Source: Floccularia luteovirens
Taxonomy: Eukaryota > Basidiomycota > Agaricomycetes > Agaricales > Squamanitaceae
Direction: 5' to 3'
Assembly (NCBI GenBank): GCA_009739215.1
Contig: VSJF01000006.1
Coordinates: forward strand, 1,302,001-1,366,000
Length of the DNA: 64,000 nucleotides
Part shown: positions 1 through 14,405 of the stretch, in pieces
Layout of the letters: each line of letters starts with the position of its first letter
Numbering within the stretch: the stretch's first letter is position 1
Program-made: the position numbers and the translations under genes
The notes under the pieces: generated by a model
Seen by the model: the letters and a program-made list of their open reading frames with translations, nothing else
Databases searched by the model: none
What the model was told of the DNA's origin: nothing

Positions 1-1852
1 TGTCGACAGTAGAATTAATATATACGTACTGCTTCCTTCGAGCGCATAAACTGGTTTGGCCTTCGGTCCTGCTTGATATGCAATCTAAAAGTTCCAATAT
101 TAACCAAAACAGACCTCTTGATCAGAAAACACTTACTGTACTCAACAAACCATGCCTGCTCTTTACAATCTCGCCTCCAGTACAAAACAACAAAAATGCA
201 CCTGTTCCATACGTACATTTTGCCTCACCCTGATTCAAGCATTTATTACCAACAAGTGCACCTTGCTGATCACCCACGAGGCCACCAATGGGTACTCCCT
301 GCAATGAACCTTGGGCAATGTTGCCATATACCTCCGACGTGGAGACAAGGCGTGGAAGGATGGATGTACGTAGACCAAAGAACGCGAGAAGTGAGGGTTC
401 CCAGTTAAGTGTGCGTGCATTGAGGAGGAGAGTGCGAGATGCGTTTGTTACCTCGCCGATGTGAACTCCTGTTTTGACACCACCTAGAAGATTCTGTATT
501 TAGAGAAAAAGATGAGGGATCGTGATCCTGAGGCCAGAGTTGACCAAAACTCTTACATACGCAACCCACGACTCGACGGTACCAAATAGTAAGTCATCCG
601 ATTCGTGCGCACTTGCGACGGCTTCGTGATGGTCGATCATCCAACGCAACTTTATTGCAGAGAAATATGTTGAGAGCTGGAGTCCCGTTCTGAAGGAATT
701 GTAGATATATTATTTATAAATGTAGCCAGGAATAAGCTCACATATCTCGCAAGGCTTCTATACCATCCTCCCCCTTCTTCCAGACACCTGGAGAAATTTC
801 AATGCCTACATCGCGCAACTTTGCCGAGTAATGCGCCACGGTATTCTTTGTGCGTCCGTCTGTCCATACAATTGCGCGACACAATGGACGACCTGTCGAA
901 CGACTCCAAGCAACGGTTGTTTCACGCTGATTCGTAATACCTTGAGGGAGAAGAAAACGTAAGTGGTTAATGCGGTGTTTCGATGATCAGGTGGATGAGA
1001 TGCAGTGATGAGATTAAGATAATTAACCCTCGATGAAGAAGGAGCAAATACATGTAGCGGGCATGTGATGCTCAATAAAACGTGGCACAACGCTCATGGG
1101 ACGAGGGATGCATGCGGCTAGGAAGCTATGATTGTGCATAGGTGCATGACAGCTTGGGAAGCGCAGTGGAGAAACACAACACCCCGACAATTCATCATCA
1201 TAATAAACTGAATAGGGACGTAATGAAGAAAGAAAGAGTAAACTAACCTATGACCTTGATGCTCTTACGCGCCCACCCATCGGCTTCTAAAGCCTTGACA
1301 GTCTCGTCAATGCATTTATCCGCATGTTGCTGTATCTCATCCGCGTCGTGTTCATGCCATCTACAAAATTTAGTTGCAAGGGAATGAAAGAATAGAACAA
1401 AACATGTAACACACCCTGGGTTTGGATAATATTGAGGAAATTCAATTTGATGTTGTGCAATGATATCGGCATATTGGTTAAATACGATGAAACGAACAGA
1501 ACTGTTATTGTAAGACCACCATTCGAAGAATCAGCGAAAAGAGAACTCACGTAGTACCACAATCCAACGACCCAACAAATTCACCTTGCTTCAAGTTTGA
1601 ATCCGAAGTGGACATGGCACGAAAGGTGGTACGGGAAAGATCTTTACAAGGAAGCGCGCGTCGAGTTATAAGACCACTACTACAGGTGGTTGGAGTGAAA
1701 AATTGTAACCGTGCAGAGATACAAGGACGAGGTGTTCTCAAAAACCTTGATGCAGGCCCTGAGGAAGCAAAAGAGCGTCTCTGAGTGATATTAAGTGCCC
1801 GAGAGAAGACAGATTGAGAGAGACAGGAATTGTGGAGAAAGCGAGTACACAT
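1..1852 (-). CDS. GUT1: Glycerol kinase (partial, C-terminus beyond window)
   Basis: FGGY-family sugar kinase that phosphorylates glycerol with ATP to glycerol-3-phosphate. Reading leftward, the spliced frame contains the N-terminal phosphate-binding [10 protein letters not shown], the substrate-loop motif TNQRETT, WTDGRT, and the later FGGY block [15 protein letters not shown]. Introns are short GT-AG. The last visible exon ends in ALEGS near position 27, so roughly the last third of the kinase lies off the left edge. The first ATG (1850-1852) gives a Ser/Arg-rich extension of about 79 residues before a second ATG at 1613-1615 that begins [10 protein letters not shown] and gives a normal-length kinase start. 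The extension resembles a mitochondrial presequence. The kinase assignment is firm. The extension and the choice of start are inference. Confidence 0.93.
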
Positions 1853-1985
1853 TGGTATTTATAAATTTACCATGTCAATCACTCTCCCGGTTCTCTCTCC
1901 GCCGGCCCGCTCATAACCGTTCTACTCTAAAACAATGATACATAACATGTGGTCTCCTATCCGTCAAGTGTACCTTCTAACCACT

Positions 1986-4499
<2,514 letters not shown>

Positions 4500-5049
4500 C
4501 GAGGGTAACAGATGAGAGCACACCTCTGAGCTCCAAGCTCCTAGCTACAGTCCCGTTGCCTGATGTCGTCACGGAGTCTGATCGTTTTGTCACAAGAATT
4601 TGATGCATACTGTAGTCTCAAATTTTAGAAGTATGATAATCGCGGTGATATATTCAAACTAAATCCATTCATACGAAAGTCGTGAGCTGGCGCTATTGAC
4701 CGCGATGAAACAATATAATACATGGATTGTATCTGCATCTCTGATCACATTCGTTTGACAGTCGTTTGAAGTTCAAAGTCGGTTCGTTCCTTATTTAGTT
4801 TTAACATTATACAGTATACCGGCCGAAGAGCCGTGCGTTATGCACGGCACGTCCCGCTAAGTACATAATCAAGCAGCGTCTTCAAATGTTGCAGATTTTG
4901 CTTTGGCATCCTGCTAGCAAACTGCAGCTGACTTCGTTACAAAAGAAATTGACCTTCAAGAGACCTTCATATCATCATCAAAAGTACAACAGTCCTGCCT
5001 AAAATCATATCTTTGACGAAGGTTGTGTGAAGTTTATAATCAATATTTC

Positions 5050-6510
5050 TCCGGAAAGGTTAATCCTTCAAATGTTATCATTGAATTACAATCACGCTCA
5101 GGAACAGAGGCTCCAAATGTCATAATATCCCGTGTAGCACCTCTTGAAGGTCTTCTCATTTCCACAATACTGACCGTAACCAATCAGTAACTCACTCTGA
5201 TAACACAGAACACTCTCTTACTACACACTACTATCTATAAACTCCTAATACCGAAACATAACTATACTAAATAATTTCACCTCATGCTGAATTGTATAAA
5301 TCTCGCTCATGACCGACCATGAAAGAATAGAAGCTATGACAGTGACCTTGATGTCATACACCCCAAGACAACAATTGTTGATTTCAAACGCTTTTTACTA
5401 TGTATAAGAATTCTTTTTTCTTGTTATTCTTTGCTTTTCTTCTCTTCTCATCCATCACCTTCTTCATCGCACCTCCCTCCCTCTTCACCAATAATGACAT
5501 CTAAGAAATGCTATTCTGAGAGAGTTTGGGGCAACACGTGTGAGTCCGTAGTCATTCAATCAAATAACATGGAAGACGTGGCTTTAGCCTTTGCCGAACG
5601 AACTCGACCGTGACTCTCAACGTCGAATCGATCCACTATAGGCAATCACGGATATCATTGTCACCTAAGACAGTTCAGAATTTAGAACAATCGATTGTGC
5701 AGCAGAAACCATTACCCTAGTCCAATAAATAACTTCCATCTCTAGATGCTTAGAATAAGAAGAAACTCAGATGTTTCCACTCTTCAAACACAGACGAAAA
5801 CAATTGAGACGTTCAGTACATCGCAGTTCCTCGTGCCTTCTGAGTATACCATTCGTGAGCAGCAGTATCTTCCACAATTACCGACAAACGATTCATCGAA
5901 GCACTCCTAAACCTGAAAACAAATCCGGCACATCCCGTTCAAATAGCGAAAGGCAAAGCTTGTCCAGCACGATGTTCGTGATATACACAACGCGTCCCTC
6001 CTTGTGATGCTTTTTAAGTCCTCAACCCTGGAACTGTTATTGTTGCAAATGTCATAATGCATTGTTTGTTTGATGCATGATCATAACCTATAATCCTTGG
6101 TGACAGAAATCGTGCTGATATTTAAAAGGTAGCTGTAACGGTACACCGCCACTGTGCTCCATATCGATCCTCTGCAGTACTTAAATTAGCAGCATGGATG
6201 TTGGAATCAGCCATTGATATTTCACAGCCATCAAAGGAAGTTGTGCGAAAGCATCGGACCTGCCATGCAGTGGGCCGAAATTTCCTTGAAACAATTGTTT
6301 TTCTGTTTTATCACTTTTTTTCCCAGTATATGATATACCGCTCGCTTCCCAACAATATCAATCTTTCCGCGCGAGACGGATGTGGCTTATCCCTCAATCT
6401 TGAATATTTTTAGAATCACTTGTAGAATTCATCTCCTTATCAATTACAGCATTGTTTATAGGAAGAATGAGAAAACAGATTAAAATTAACAACCCAATTT
6501 CCCGCGTACA
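5050..6510. other. Gene-poor stretch, nothing recognised
   Basis: About 1.4 kb between the duplicated mannosidase upstream sequence and the metalloprotease stop. Open frames here are under 80 codons and show no family motif or plausible exon chain. There is a pyrimidine-rich block around 5415-5490. It may hold degraded sequence, but I cannot name a source. Confidence 0.5.
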
Positions 6511-6524
6511 AAAGTAGCAGCTGT

Positions 6525-7720
6525 TCATTTTAACGAGCTGTGTTGTGATAGGTGGTTTCGCATCTCTTGCCAATCACCAGAGTTATAGCTGTTACGGATG
6601 TCCTCTCGACACACTCCTCTGATTCCAGCAATATCTAAGGCGTGATTGATATAGCGCCGTCGCTTTGCACTCCTTCCGAAGTATGGGTAGTTCAGTGCTA
6701 TAAAGGCTTTGTCCTTGTCTGAAAAATCTGTGTTTTGTGGCACACACACGTTCCCATCGTCCGTTCTTAAAGTTAGAGGATACCTATATTAATATTGTTG
6801 ATCAGTATTGATGTCTTTGATTGAGAAACTGAAGTCGATACATCATGACCGAACTCATGTCCATCTCCGAATAGTTGCTGACGTTTTTCTCTATATTTAG
6901 TATTTGTTTCCAAACATTGTCTTCTGTCCAGCGGCGAGTTTCAGTAAAATATGAGATGATGGCTATTGCACTTCATTAATATCTGACGGACATCAAAGTT
7001 ATACTGGGACCTTACCACATTTGTTCAGCTTCAGCTGATCATTGCGTCGTGGCGATTGATGCTCGTGGCACAAGCCAAGGGTATGGCCAATTTCGTGGAG
7101 AAGAATTCCTTGTTCCGTGCCTATGAAATCCTTCGAGTTCTTGATACAGTCCAAGTTCATTGTTGGTTTGTCAGGTTGTACGCTCTCGATATTTCGTCCG
7201 ATAAATGACCACGAGCCTTCATTTGAGTTGATATCAAAAGAGACGCGAATTTTACCGCCCTCTTTTACATAAACGAAGTTGACGTTTGCGTATTTTATCC
7301 AATGACGCATAGATTTGTGAACCTTTTTCTGTTGCAGTATCGTTCCATAAGGGTACACGAAGCTGTATGTCAGGCTCTGGATAGAAAGTTCGATTAGCAA
7401 CTGCAAAATTGAGATGAAAATTCGTCGTACCACGCCGTTCTTCCACATGTTGTCCTTGCTAGTGAATATGGCGCGCATTTGTTGTGGTCCTGGATCACTT
7501 TGATTTAAGGACCGTACAAGATAAACCCATATCTCCAAGCTTACCATTAGATTTTACTTCATCGTAAACATCATCTGCACTTGTCGATATGTGATGCTCC
7601 TCATGCCATGCTAGTGGTTTGCATGAGTCTACAGCAGCTGTTGAGAGTGCTATGGAATATCGTTCAGAGGTAAGCTTTGGAGTGCCTGCGATGTAGCGAC
7701 AGACCTGATCCCATTAGCAT
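6525..7720 (-). CDS. Astacin-like (M12A) zinc metalloprotease
   Basis: Zinc endopeptidase of the astacin-like family. The spliced frame reads WKNGVSLTYSF, then IKYANVNFVYV, then the signature HEIGHTLGLCHEHQSPRR (HExxHxxGxxHExxR: three zinc His plus catalytic Glu), then NYSEMDMSSVMMYP with the Met-turn, and ends near FIALNYPYFG plus a basic tail. Four introns of normal size fit well, including a 54-nt in-frame one between KNGV and SLTYS. The start is odd. The only suitable ATG (7718-7720), with a TATAAAAG about 47 bp upstream, joins the conserved frame only if a 19-nt GT...AG segment (7686-7704) is removed. Without that the exon has an in-frame TAA and no ATG. The gene may be functional with an unresolved first exon, or N-terminally broken. 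No clear signal peptide is visible. Confidence 0.8.
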
Positions 7721-7766
7721 GGTGACCCAAAACTTGGTGGGGTGCCAAAGAGGTTGTATCCGAGGC

Positions 7767-7774
7767 TTTTATAC
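7767..7774 (-). promoter_or_regulatory. Probable TATA box of the metalloprotease gene
   Basis: TATAAAAG on the minus strand, about 47 bp before the proposed ATG at 7720. Its spacing supports transcription starting close to that ATG. Confidence 0.45.
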
Positions 7775-8030
7775 TGCAAATGCGCCGGTTTAATTAACGC
7801 AAAGAATATCTGCCGTTAACTGCTCGGGTTGCGCATTTGGTGTTGAAATAAATAGAGTATAATATTTCGAACTAAACTGTCACGGACAAAACATGGTTAT
7901 AATGATCATGGGAGGTCGAGATCCAGCAATCCATACGACCAGTAAGTCATGTACTTAATATAGTAAGTGAGTCATACGTAATAGTAATAATAAGCAGTAG
8001 CGATCCCCCCTGCGCATACCCGTATATCAT

Positions 8031-8076
8031 TATGGCCAATTTCGTGGGGAAGAATTCCTCGTTCACAAGCTCGCCA
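8031..8076 (-). pseudogene. Fragment of the metalloprotease active-site region
   Basis: About 45 bp nearly identical to the part of the neighbouring metalloprotease encoding its zinc site (around 7082-7125). In the minus-strand frame it still reads ERGILPHEIGHN, against EQGILLHEIGHTLG in the intact gene, but nothing on either side continues the protein. It is a stray fragment, not a gene. Confidence 0.65.
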
Positions 8077-8189
8077 ACAATACTGTACAGTGTGCACACA
8101 GTCACTAGTCTCTCTCTAAACTTTTCACATACTTATCCGGTGTTCAATATGCACGCAGTACCTCTCATCAACCATCACGGCAGCAATTT

Positions 8190-8865
8190 ATGGTTAATTC
8201 ATTAGCACGTTCTTCCCAGACATGGGGGAGAACATCAGGTTTTGGCGGGAGTGCGGTCTTGAAGCGGGTGAGGGTATCGAAAGGGAGTTGAAAAATGAAT
8301 ATTCCAAGGGCAGGGATTACAAGAAGAGAGAGATAAGTCAGACAAGCGAATAGTCCGCGATGCATCAAGGGTAACAGATGAGAGCACACCTCTGAGCTCC
8401 AAGCTCCTACTCCCGTTGCCTGATGCCGTCACGGAGCCTGATCGTTTTGTCACGAGAAGTTGATACACAGTCTCAAATTTTGAGAAGTATGATAATCGCT
8501 CAGGTGATATATTCGAACTAAGTTCATAAATATGACAGTCGTGGGATTAATTGCAAGACTGCGATGGAACAATGTAATCTTTGTAAATCAGAACTGTTAC
8601 ATGCAGTTTGACAGTATGCTTGTTCCTTATTTAGTCATTTTATGTAATGAACAACAGGATGATGCATATGATGTTTTGCTCAATGACATAAGTAATGGAC
8701 AGTAGATATACAGTAAGTAGTGAACAGTGTCTTCATTGCTGATTTTCTTTAGCATCCTGCTATGTAAACGAATTTCATTATAGACATCCACGAGACCCTC
8801 GCATCAAACGTACAACCACCTTGTACTAAAATTAGTCATTGAATTTCATCGAAGATTGTGCGGCG
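8190..8865 (-). pseudogene. Duplicated 5' end and upstream region of the GH47 mannosidase gene
   Basis: Sequence from about 8195 to 8865 matches about 4335 to 5040. The coding part reads MHRGLFACLTYLSLLVIP and continues to PDVLPHVWEERANE, as in the intact gene, and then leaves the family (LTINCCRDG, stop). Only the membrane anchor and stem remain and no catalytic domain follows. The similarity continues with scattered changes and small gaps through the 5' flank, so the copied unit included the promoter region. It could make a short membrane-anchored peptide if transcribed, but is best called a truncated pseudogene. Confidence 0.8.
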
Positions 8866-8999
8866 GGATCACAGCTCTCATGCAGTCTTGTCAAACAGCA
8901 TACACCGGAGAGGAGGCAATAAAATCAACCATCATGGTGTCTCGGTGACTGCCCACTTGTTACTCTAGCGCAGTACTATCTGAACCAGCCGTCACAGGA

Positions 9000-9786
9000 A
9001 TGCGTTGTGCCATCCAGAATATTAACATTTTCCTCGTCGGCACACTATTCCTCCAGTGTGTTTCGGCACAGATTAATGTTCCCATTTGTGTGGAAGCATG
9101 TGCTGAGGTAGCAGCAGGAATAGCGGGATGTTTCAATCCGTCAGTAGTACAATAATCTTACCTTCTCGTATTCACCAACTTCATGTTTTCACAGAAACGA
9201 TTCGCAGTGTCTCTGCAATTCCAACACATTTCTTGACCAGGTCTCTATTTGTGTCAAGACGGATTGCACTGCTGCTGAACAAGAGGATGCAGTTACAGCA
9301 TATCAACAACTTTGCGGCACTAGTAAGTTGCATATGCTTCTGCCGTTGAACAAATAATTAACGTTCGAGTTTGGTAGACAGTCCCGCAACGGCTGCGACT
9401 CCTACTTCGCCGGCTGCTAACGGTTCAGGTTCAGCTCTGCACACTTCAACGTCTAACGTCGGTATGTGGATAATTTCATAACGGAAGGCTGGAGCTGTAG
9501 TAACCACGGCAGTAGCAGCACCACCTCCTGCATCACCGCCTCCCCCATCACCGACTAGTACTAGCAGATTGACGCAGACAACAATCACCTCTTTAAAGTT
9601 TACACGTAAGTTCTGATATGAATTATGGAATAAAGAACACTTACGCATGATTACACAACTGATTCAACGAATGGCGGTGGACAGTCGAATCCCGCAAGCA
9701 CTGCAAAACCATCGTCCTCACAAAGTAATGATTGTAGTGTTATCGCATTAACTGCAGTTGTTATGGTCATTAGTAGCTTTTTGTAG
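9000..9786 (+). CDS. CFEM-domain protein, probably GPI-anchored
   Basis: Small secreted cell-surface protein with a fungal CFEM domain, a fold used in known cases for heme binding or surface roles. The start is the ATG at 9000, followed by a hydrophobic signal peptide (about residues 8-22). Exons 9000-9139 and 9195-9322 join to give all eight CFEM cysteines in order: PICVEAC, AGC, QCLC, ICVKTDC, LCG. The Asp before the CxC pair, the heme ligand in characterised CFEM proteins, is present (NDSQCLC). Exons 9378-9461 and 9501-9605 add a Ser/Thr/Pro/Ala-rich linker. The last exon ends with a hydrophobic tail (SVIALTAVVMVISSFL, stop 9784-9786) typical of GPI attachment. The final intron junction could not be put in frame by eye, so the C-terminal exon boundary is uncertain. 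Confidence 0.82.
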
Positions 9787-9932
9787 TAGAACAGATCCTC
9801 TATGTCGGAGTTTCAAATAATAAGGGTTGGGTTTGACCTCGTTCTGAACAACTAGACGACCACAGTGTGCACTTGGTGCTACTCCAGTCCCCTTTCACTC
9901 TACCTATTTCCACACACCATTCTCCTACTTGC

Positions 9933-12900
9933 ATGTCCAGCTACGACAAAGTCGTCAGGCTCGCGTGCAAGCCAAAGGCGGCGCCGCCCAAGGCAAAGGT
10001 TCGTTTAGCTGTCTCATTCGTCATTTGGTAGCATCGTGCTTATGTATGATCGTCTTTGCTTTACATCCGATAATCCTCCAAATTGTTATATCGGAACTAT
10101 GCTCAACTTCAAATTCCAAACATGTTCGACCTCGTTTTATGTTTAATAGTACCTCGACCCTATAATCGCCGCGACGTGGTCCGATGATGGCGCCGTACAT
10201 GATGTCTGCAGGGCGCTGACCCCGCGCTTCCGCGAGCCAAATGCTATTGTGAGTGAATTCTCTTTTATTTTTGTGATAGAGGTCGTTGGATTTGTGGTGT
10301 GGTGACACTGCTCAACTTTTTGTACTCTTCCCAATTTTATCCTTTCTATCCATTCTTTCCACCTGTTCGTCAACTAATTTATCTGGTTTTCATAATAGGT
10401 TGTATTCAAAGCTCTCATCGTACTTCATACCATGATACGCAATGGCGCAACGGATAACATTCTATCTTACCTTTCCCAATCTGATGTCCTACGCCTACGC
10501 AACGTTTCCGCCGGGAGTTGGGAAGGTATGTTTATTTATTTTTTGTGATCCTTGTTTGTGCCACGACTTCGACCGGTGTGATTTGTTGTTCCTCTTACAT
10601 CTATAATGCCAATACATCAGTTTACTAACACGTTCTACTTATATAAAATAGGCTATGCGGCACCACAAAATCTACAACACTATGCTATGTACCTTGACGC
10701 CCGTATTCGTGCATACCGCGACCTTAAACACGATGCTATACGTGTACAAGCCGAGACGAACCGGGACATGCGCAATTCCTCTAGCATCGGAGAGGAGGCG
10801 GATTTTAATAGGGTGAGAGGACGAAGCGCGAGCATGGGTATGAGTGAGTATGCTGAATTGTTATATTTGATACTAGTGTCGACAGCAATGGTAATTACTG
10901 TGATGGTTGATTCTCCATTATTTTAGGTGCGAAGTCGACGGGCGGTCCGACTCGTAGCAAAACAATTATGGGACGCAAACTGCGTGTAATGACTGTAGAG
11001 AAGGGGCTTTTGAGGGAGACGAGGGTAGTGCACCGGATGCTGGATGTGCTGGTTGAATGCCGGGTATGTCTCAAATCGTTTTTTTAATTTTTAATTTTAG
11101 TGCTGATATGTAACTTTTGCAGTTTTACCTAGATGACCTTGAAGATGAGCTGACGATCACTGCATTGAGGATGTTGGTGAAGGACCTGTTGATCCTCTTC
11201 CAGGCTGGTAATGAGGGAGTTATCAATGTATTGGGTGCGCATATTCCTTGATATCTTATCTCTTAAGCTTACTTGCCACTCTGCAGAACATTATTTTGAG
11301 ATGTCACACACGGATGCCGAGGATGCCCTTAATATCTATCGTCACTTTTGCGAACTCACCGAGCGCGTGACCGAGTATCTTGGCGTCGCTAAGAAATTGC
11401 AAAATCTACTGAATGTGCCCATACCAAACCTACAACTTGTGAGAGGTTTACTGCCCCAAATATGGTGCATTGCTGATTTGTCATTCTGTTATGTTCCCTT
11501 TTTGGTTCTGTTTCTTGAACATTCGGATCACCTTATTCCTACCTTCCATATACCTTGATCAACTTCTTTGGATCAACAACCTGCGACTTCTCTTGGCTAG
11601 GCTCCGACATCCCTTCTTAGCGCGTTACAAGAATATCTTGATGACCCGAACTTCGAGCAAAATAGAATCGAGTACAAGACAAGCAAAGCGTCTGCTGAGA
11701 AATCAGCTGGTAAGAGTAATGGAATAGGAAAAAGAAATGGAGCAAAGAGTTCTGGATCGAAAGACGTACCTTGTATGTGTCTTGTTCCCTAGTCATTTGA
11801 GTGTTGGTGTGAGACTATTCTGACGGTTTTCGGGCTCTCGTATAGCTCTACCTAATGGGAACACGGGTTTACACTCTAGCTCTCTAAGCAAGTCATCGAC
11901 TTCACCTCCTCCTGCAACGAATGGAACGTCTACCACTTCAGGATCCTCTAACAAAGATGTTGTGGACTTCTTCTCTGCAATCGAACAGGAAGCGCCGGCA
12001 TTGGCACAAGGAAACAAGTATGCCTTCCTTACATCGCTGGAATATGTAATAAGTCTAATAATTGATTTCACTCTGACAGTGCACCCCCTATTTTCCTACA
12101 GCAGCAGCCATTGCAACAGCAAATGACTTCAAACCCTTTCTCGCAAATGGGTGCAGGACAATTCCAGATGATGCCACAACAAACAGGATTCCTTGTTCCC
12201 CAACATACTGTGACCCCCGGAGCGTTCCAGCAGCAGCAGCCCTCCCCAAATCCCTTTAACCTGATGATCCAACAGGCCCAGCCAACAGGTCACCGACCGT
12301 TTTCTTCGTATTTACCCCAAGCGACACAGCAACCACCACAGCAGCAACCAACCCAACAGGGGCAAGAAAACTTTATGCAAGCGCAACAAACTGGATTCCA
12401 GCAGTCCCAACAGACTTCGATGTTGCAACCCCAACAAACGTCATTCTTGCAACCTCAGCAGCCGTCATTCCTGCGACCTCAGGCCGGGACTATTACAATC
12501 TCAAGCAACTGGAGCGAATCCATTCAGACAGAGTATGATGGTCCCCCAGGCGACTGGGGCGCCTTTCTTTGGGGGTCCTGGGAGTGCTGTTCCTGGAGGT
12601 GTAACACCGACGACTGGTTCGAGTACTGGTTCTGCGTTTTCTGCTTTCTCGGGATTTTCTACATCGACTTCTGCGACATCCCCTTCTAATTCTGCATTTT
12701 CAACCTCAAATGGTTTCAATAACGGTTTCAACCCACCCGCCCGACCTGCATCTACGCCACTCAAAAGCTCTGCAGTGGGACAGCAACCAGTCAAAACACA
12801 CCAAACCGGAACGAAGAACCCTTTCGGACCGATTGTATCTGCGCCTCCACCCGTGCCAAAAGCACCAACGTTGATGGAATTGAGGATGGGTATGGGTTCA

Positions 12901-13908
12901 GGTTCGGGAGCTAGTATGGGGGATGGAGGAAATATGAATGGCCTGCAACAGCAACAACTACCGCAACAGACTGGAACTATGAACTCATTTGGGAGTTTCA
13001 ACTCGAGTGCCCTTTCGCCTGGTGCCACTGATATATCCAGTGTAGCCTCATCCTTTGCATTCAGCAATAAGGCAGCTTCTGGTACAGACACCAGCTCAAC
13101 AACAAATGGGATTCCAACTTTGCCAATCAGTGCAACGGGCAGCACATTTTCAAGCTCTATTTTCTCAAATCTATCAAGTCAACCAACGGGTGTAACAAAC
13201 TCGAGCCAATTCTCAAGTACTATGGGCGCTAGTCAACAACCACAACAAACTGGAATGAACACAAACAGATTCTCGCCGCCTATAGTATCCTCACCACTCA
13301 AGTCTCAGGTGACTGGCTTCTCGGGGCTAAAACCCTTCAAACCTTCTTCCTCATTCGGTGCATCTCTTCTAGAGGCCCTTCCGTCTATACCTGGTTCATC
13401 TCCAACGACTCCTAATCAAACCCAAGTCGGAACCGGGTCGGCCACTGGTACCGGTACGGGAACTGGTTCTAGTTCCGGCTTGAGTGCGGGAGCAGGAGCA
13501 TTCTCTACTGGTAATACGGGGTCATTTTCAACAGGCAGTGCAGGAACTTTCTCAAATGGTAATACAGGGACCATTTCAACGGGGAATACGACACCTGGTG
13601 CTTCGGCCCTCAGTTTCCAACCTACAGGTGCAATGGGAAGTTTTGGGAGTAGTGGATCAACGTTAGGTATAGGGTTGAGGCCACAAATGACGGGTGGAGG
13701 AGCACCGAACCCATTCCGTACTTCGATGATGGGCCTTTCAACAGGTGGTGGTGGTGCGGGTGGTGGTGCGGGTGGTGGTGGTGCGGGTGGTGGTATGGGA
13801 TTTTCGATGACTCCTGCATTCGGTGCCCCGGGTATGCCTGGATTTCATGGAGGTTTAAATGCGTCGCAGCCGATTCAGCAACAAAGCGGGTCCGCATCCT
13901 TAATTTAA
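9933..13908 (+). CDS. AP180/CALM-type clathrin adaptor (ANTH domain), with a frame break
   Basis: Endocytic adaptor that binds PtdIns(4,5)P2 through an N-terminal ANTH domain and recruits clathrin and EH-domain proteins. The first exon starts MSSYDKVVRLACKPKAAPPK and continues KYLDPIIAATW, matching the lysine-rich lipid-binding helix of yeast Yap1801/1802. The ANTH domain spans about residues 1-290 over several exons (MIRNGATDNIL, YLDARIRAYRDLKHD, LLRETRVVHRMLDVL). The rest is a Gln/Ser/Gly-rich disordered tail with repeated QQTG/QATG motifs and five NPF motifs, the known ligands of EH domains. The tail frame breaks near 12483: it changes by one base between SFLRPQ and LLQSQATGANPF. No intron of usual size covers this, although a 43-nt GT-AG segment would fit. 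The stop is at 13906-13908. Confidence 0.88.
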
Positions 13909-14405
13909 GTCAAAGGCCAGTGCATGTGAAAACTTGCCGTGGCCGAGTCATTCCTTTGATTTCCTTTTTTACTTCTCTCCTTTCATTCTTTTCCTTTCAT
14001 ATCTGTGATTCTATGTATGGTTACATCACGGTTGGAATCCGTTCCCTTTCTTCGTTTCTTCCTGCACATATACGATATCCGGGACATTTTCATTGTTCTG
14101 TATTTATGAAATTTTTTTTTTGCACGTAGCTATTGCTTTTTAGTTCCATTTTGAGAAATACTTTAGACACTCGTTTTTTATCAAAGTGACAGTACGCGTT
14201 TGTCACTCCATCAACCCTCCCTTCCTCTCTCACTTATACCACTCTCTCCTTCAAAACATTCTTTCATCTTTTTCTGTGCTCTCAATACTCTACACTCTAT
14301 TATCTCTGTAAACCATATATACGGGCATCGTGAGTTGTTTGCATCATTTAAGCACCGAAAGAACAGTGGTTAAGACAATAATGCGCTTATTATGCCAGTT
14401 CGAAC
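13909..14405 (+). promoter_or_regulatory. Intergenic: clathrin adaptor 3' end and NASP promoter
   Basis: About 500 bp between two plus-strand genes. It is pyrimidine-rich (CTTTC/CTCTC tracts around 13955-14300), a common feature of fungal promoters. No other gene is visible. Confidence 0.45.

Noticed and set aside
12501..13145. Open frame of 214 codons on the minus strand
   Set aside because: Antisense to the low-complexity clathrin adaptor tail, with Pro/Val/Glu bias from the sense repeats.
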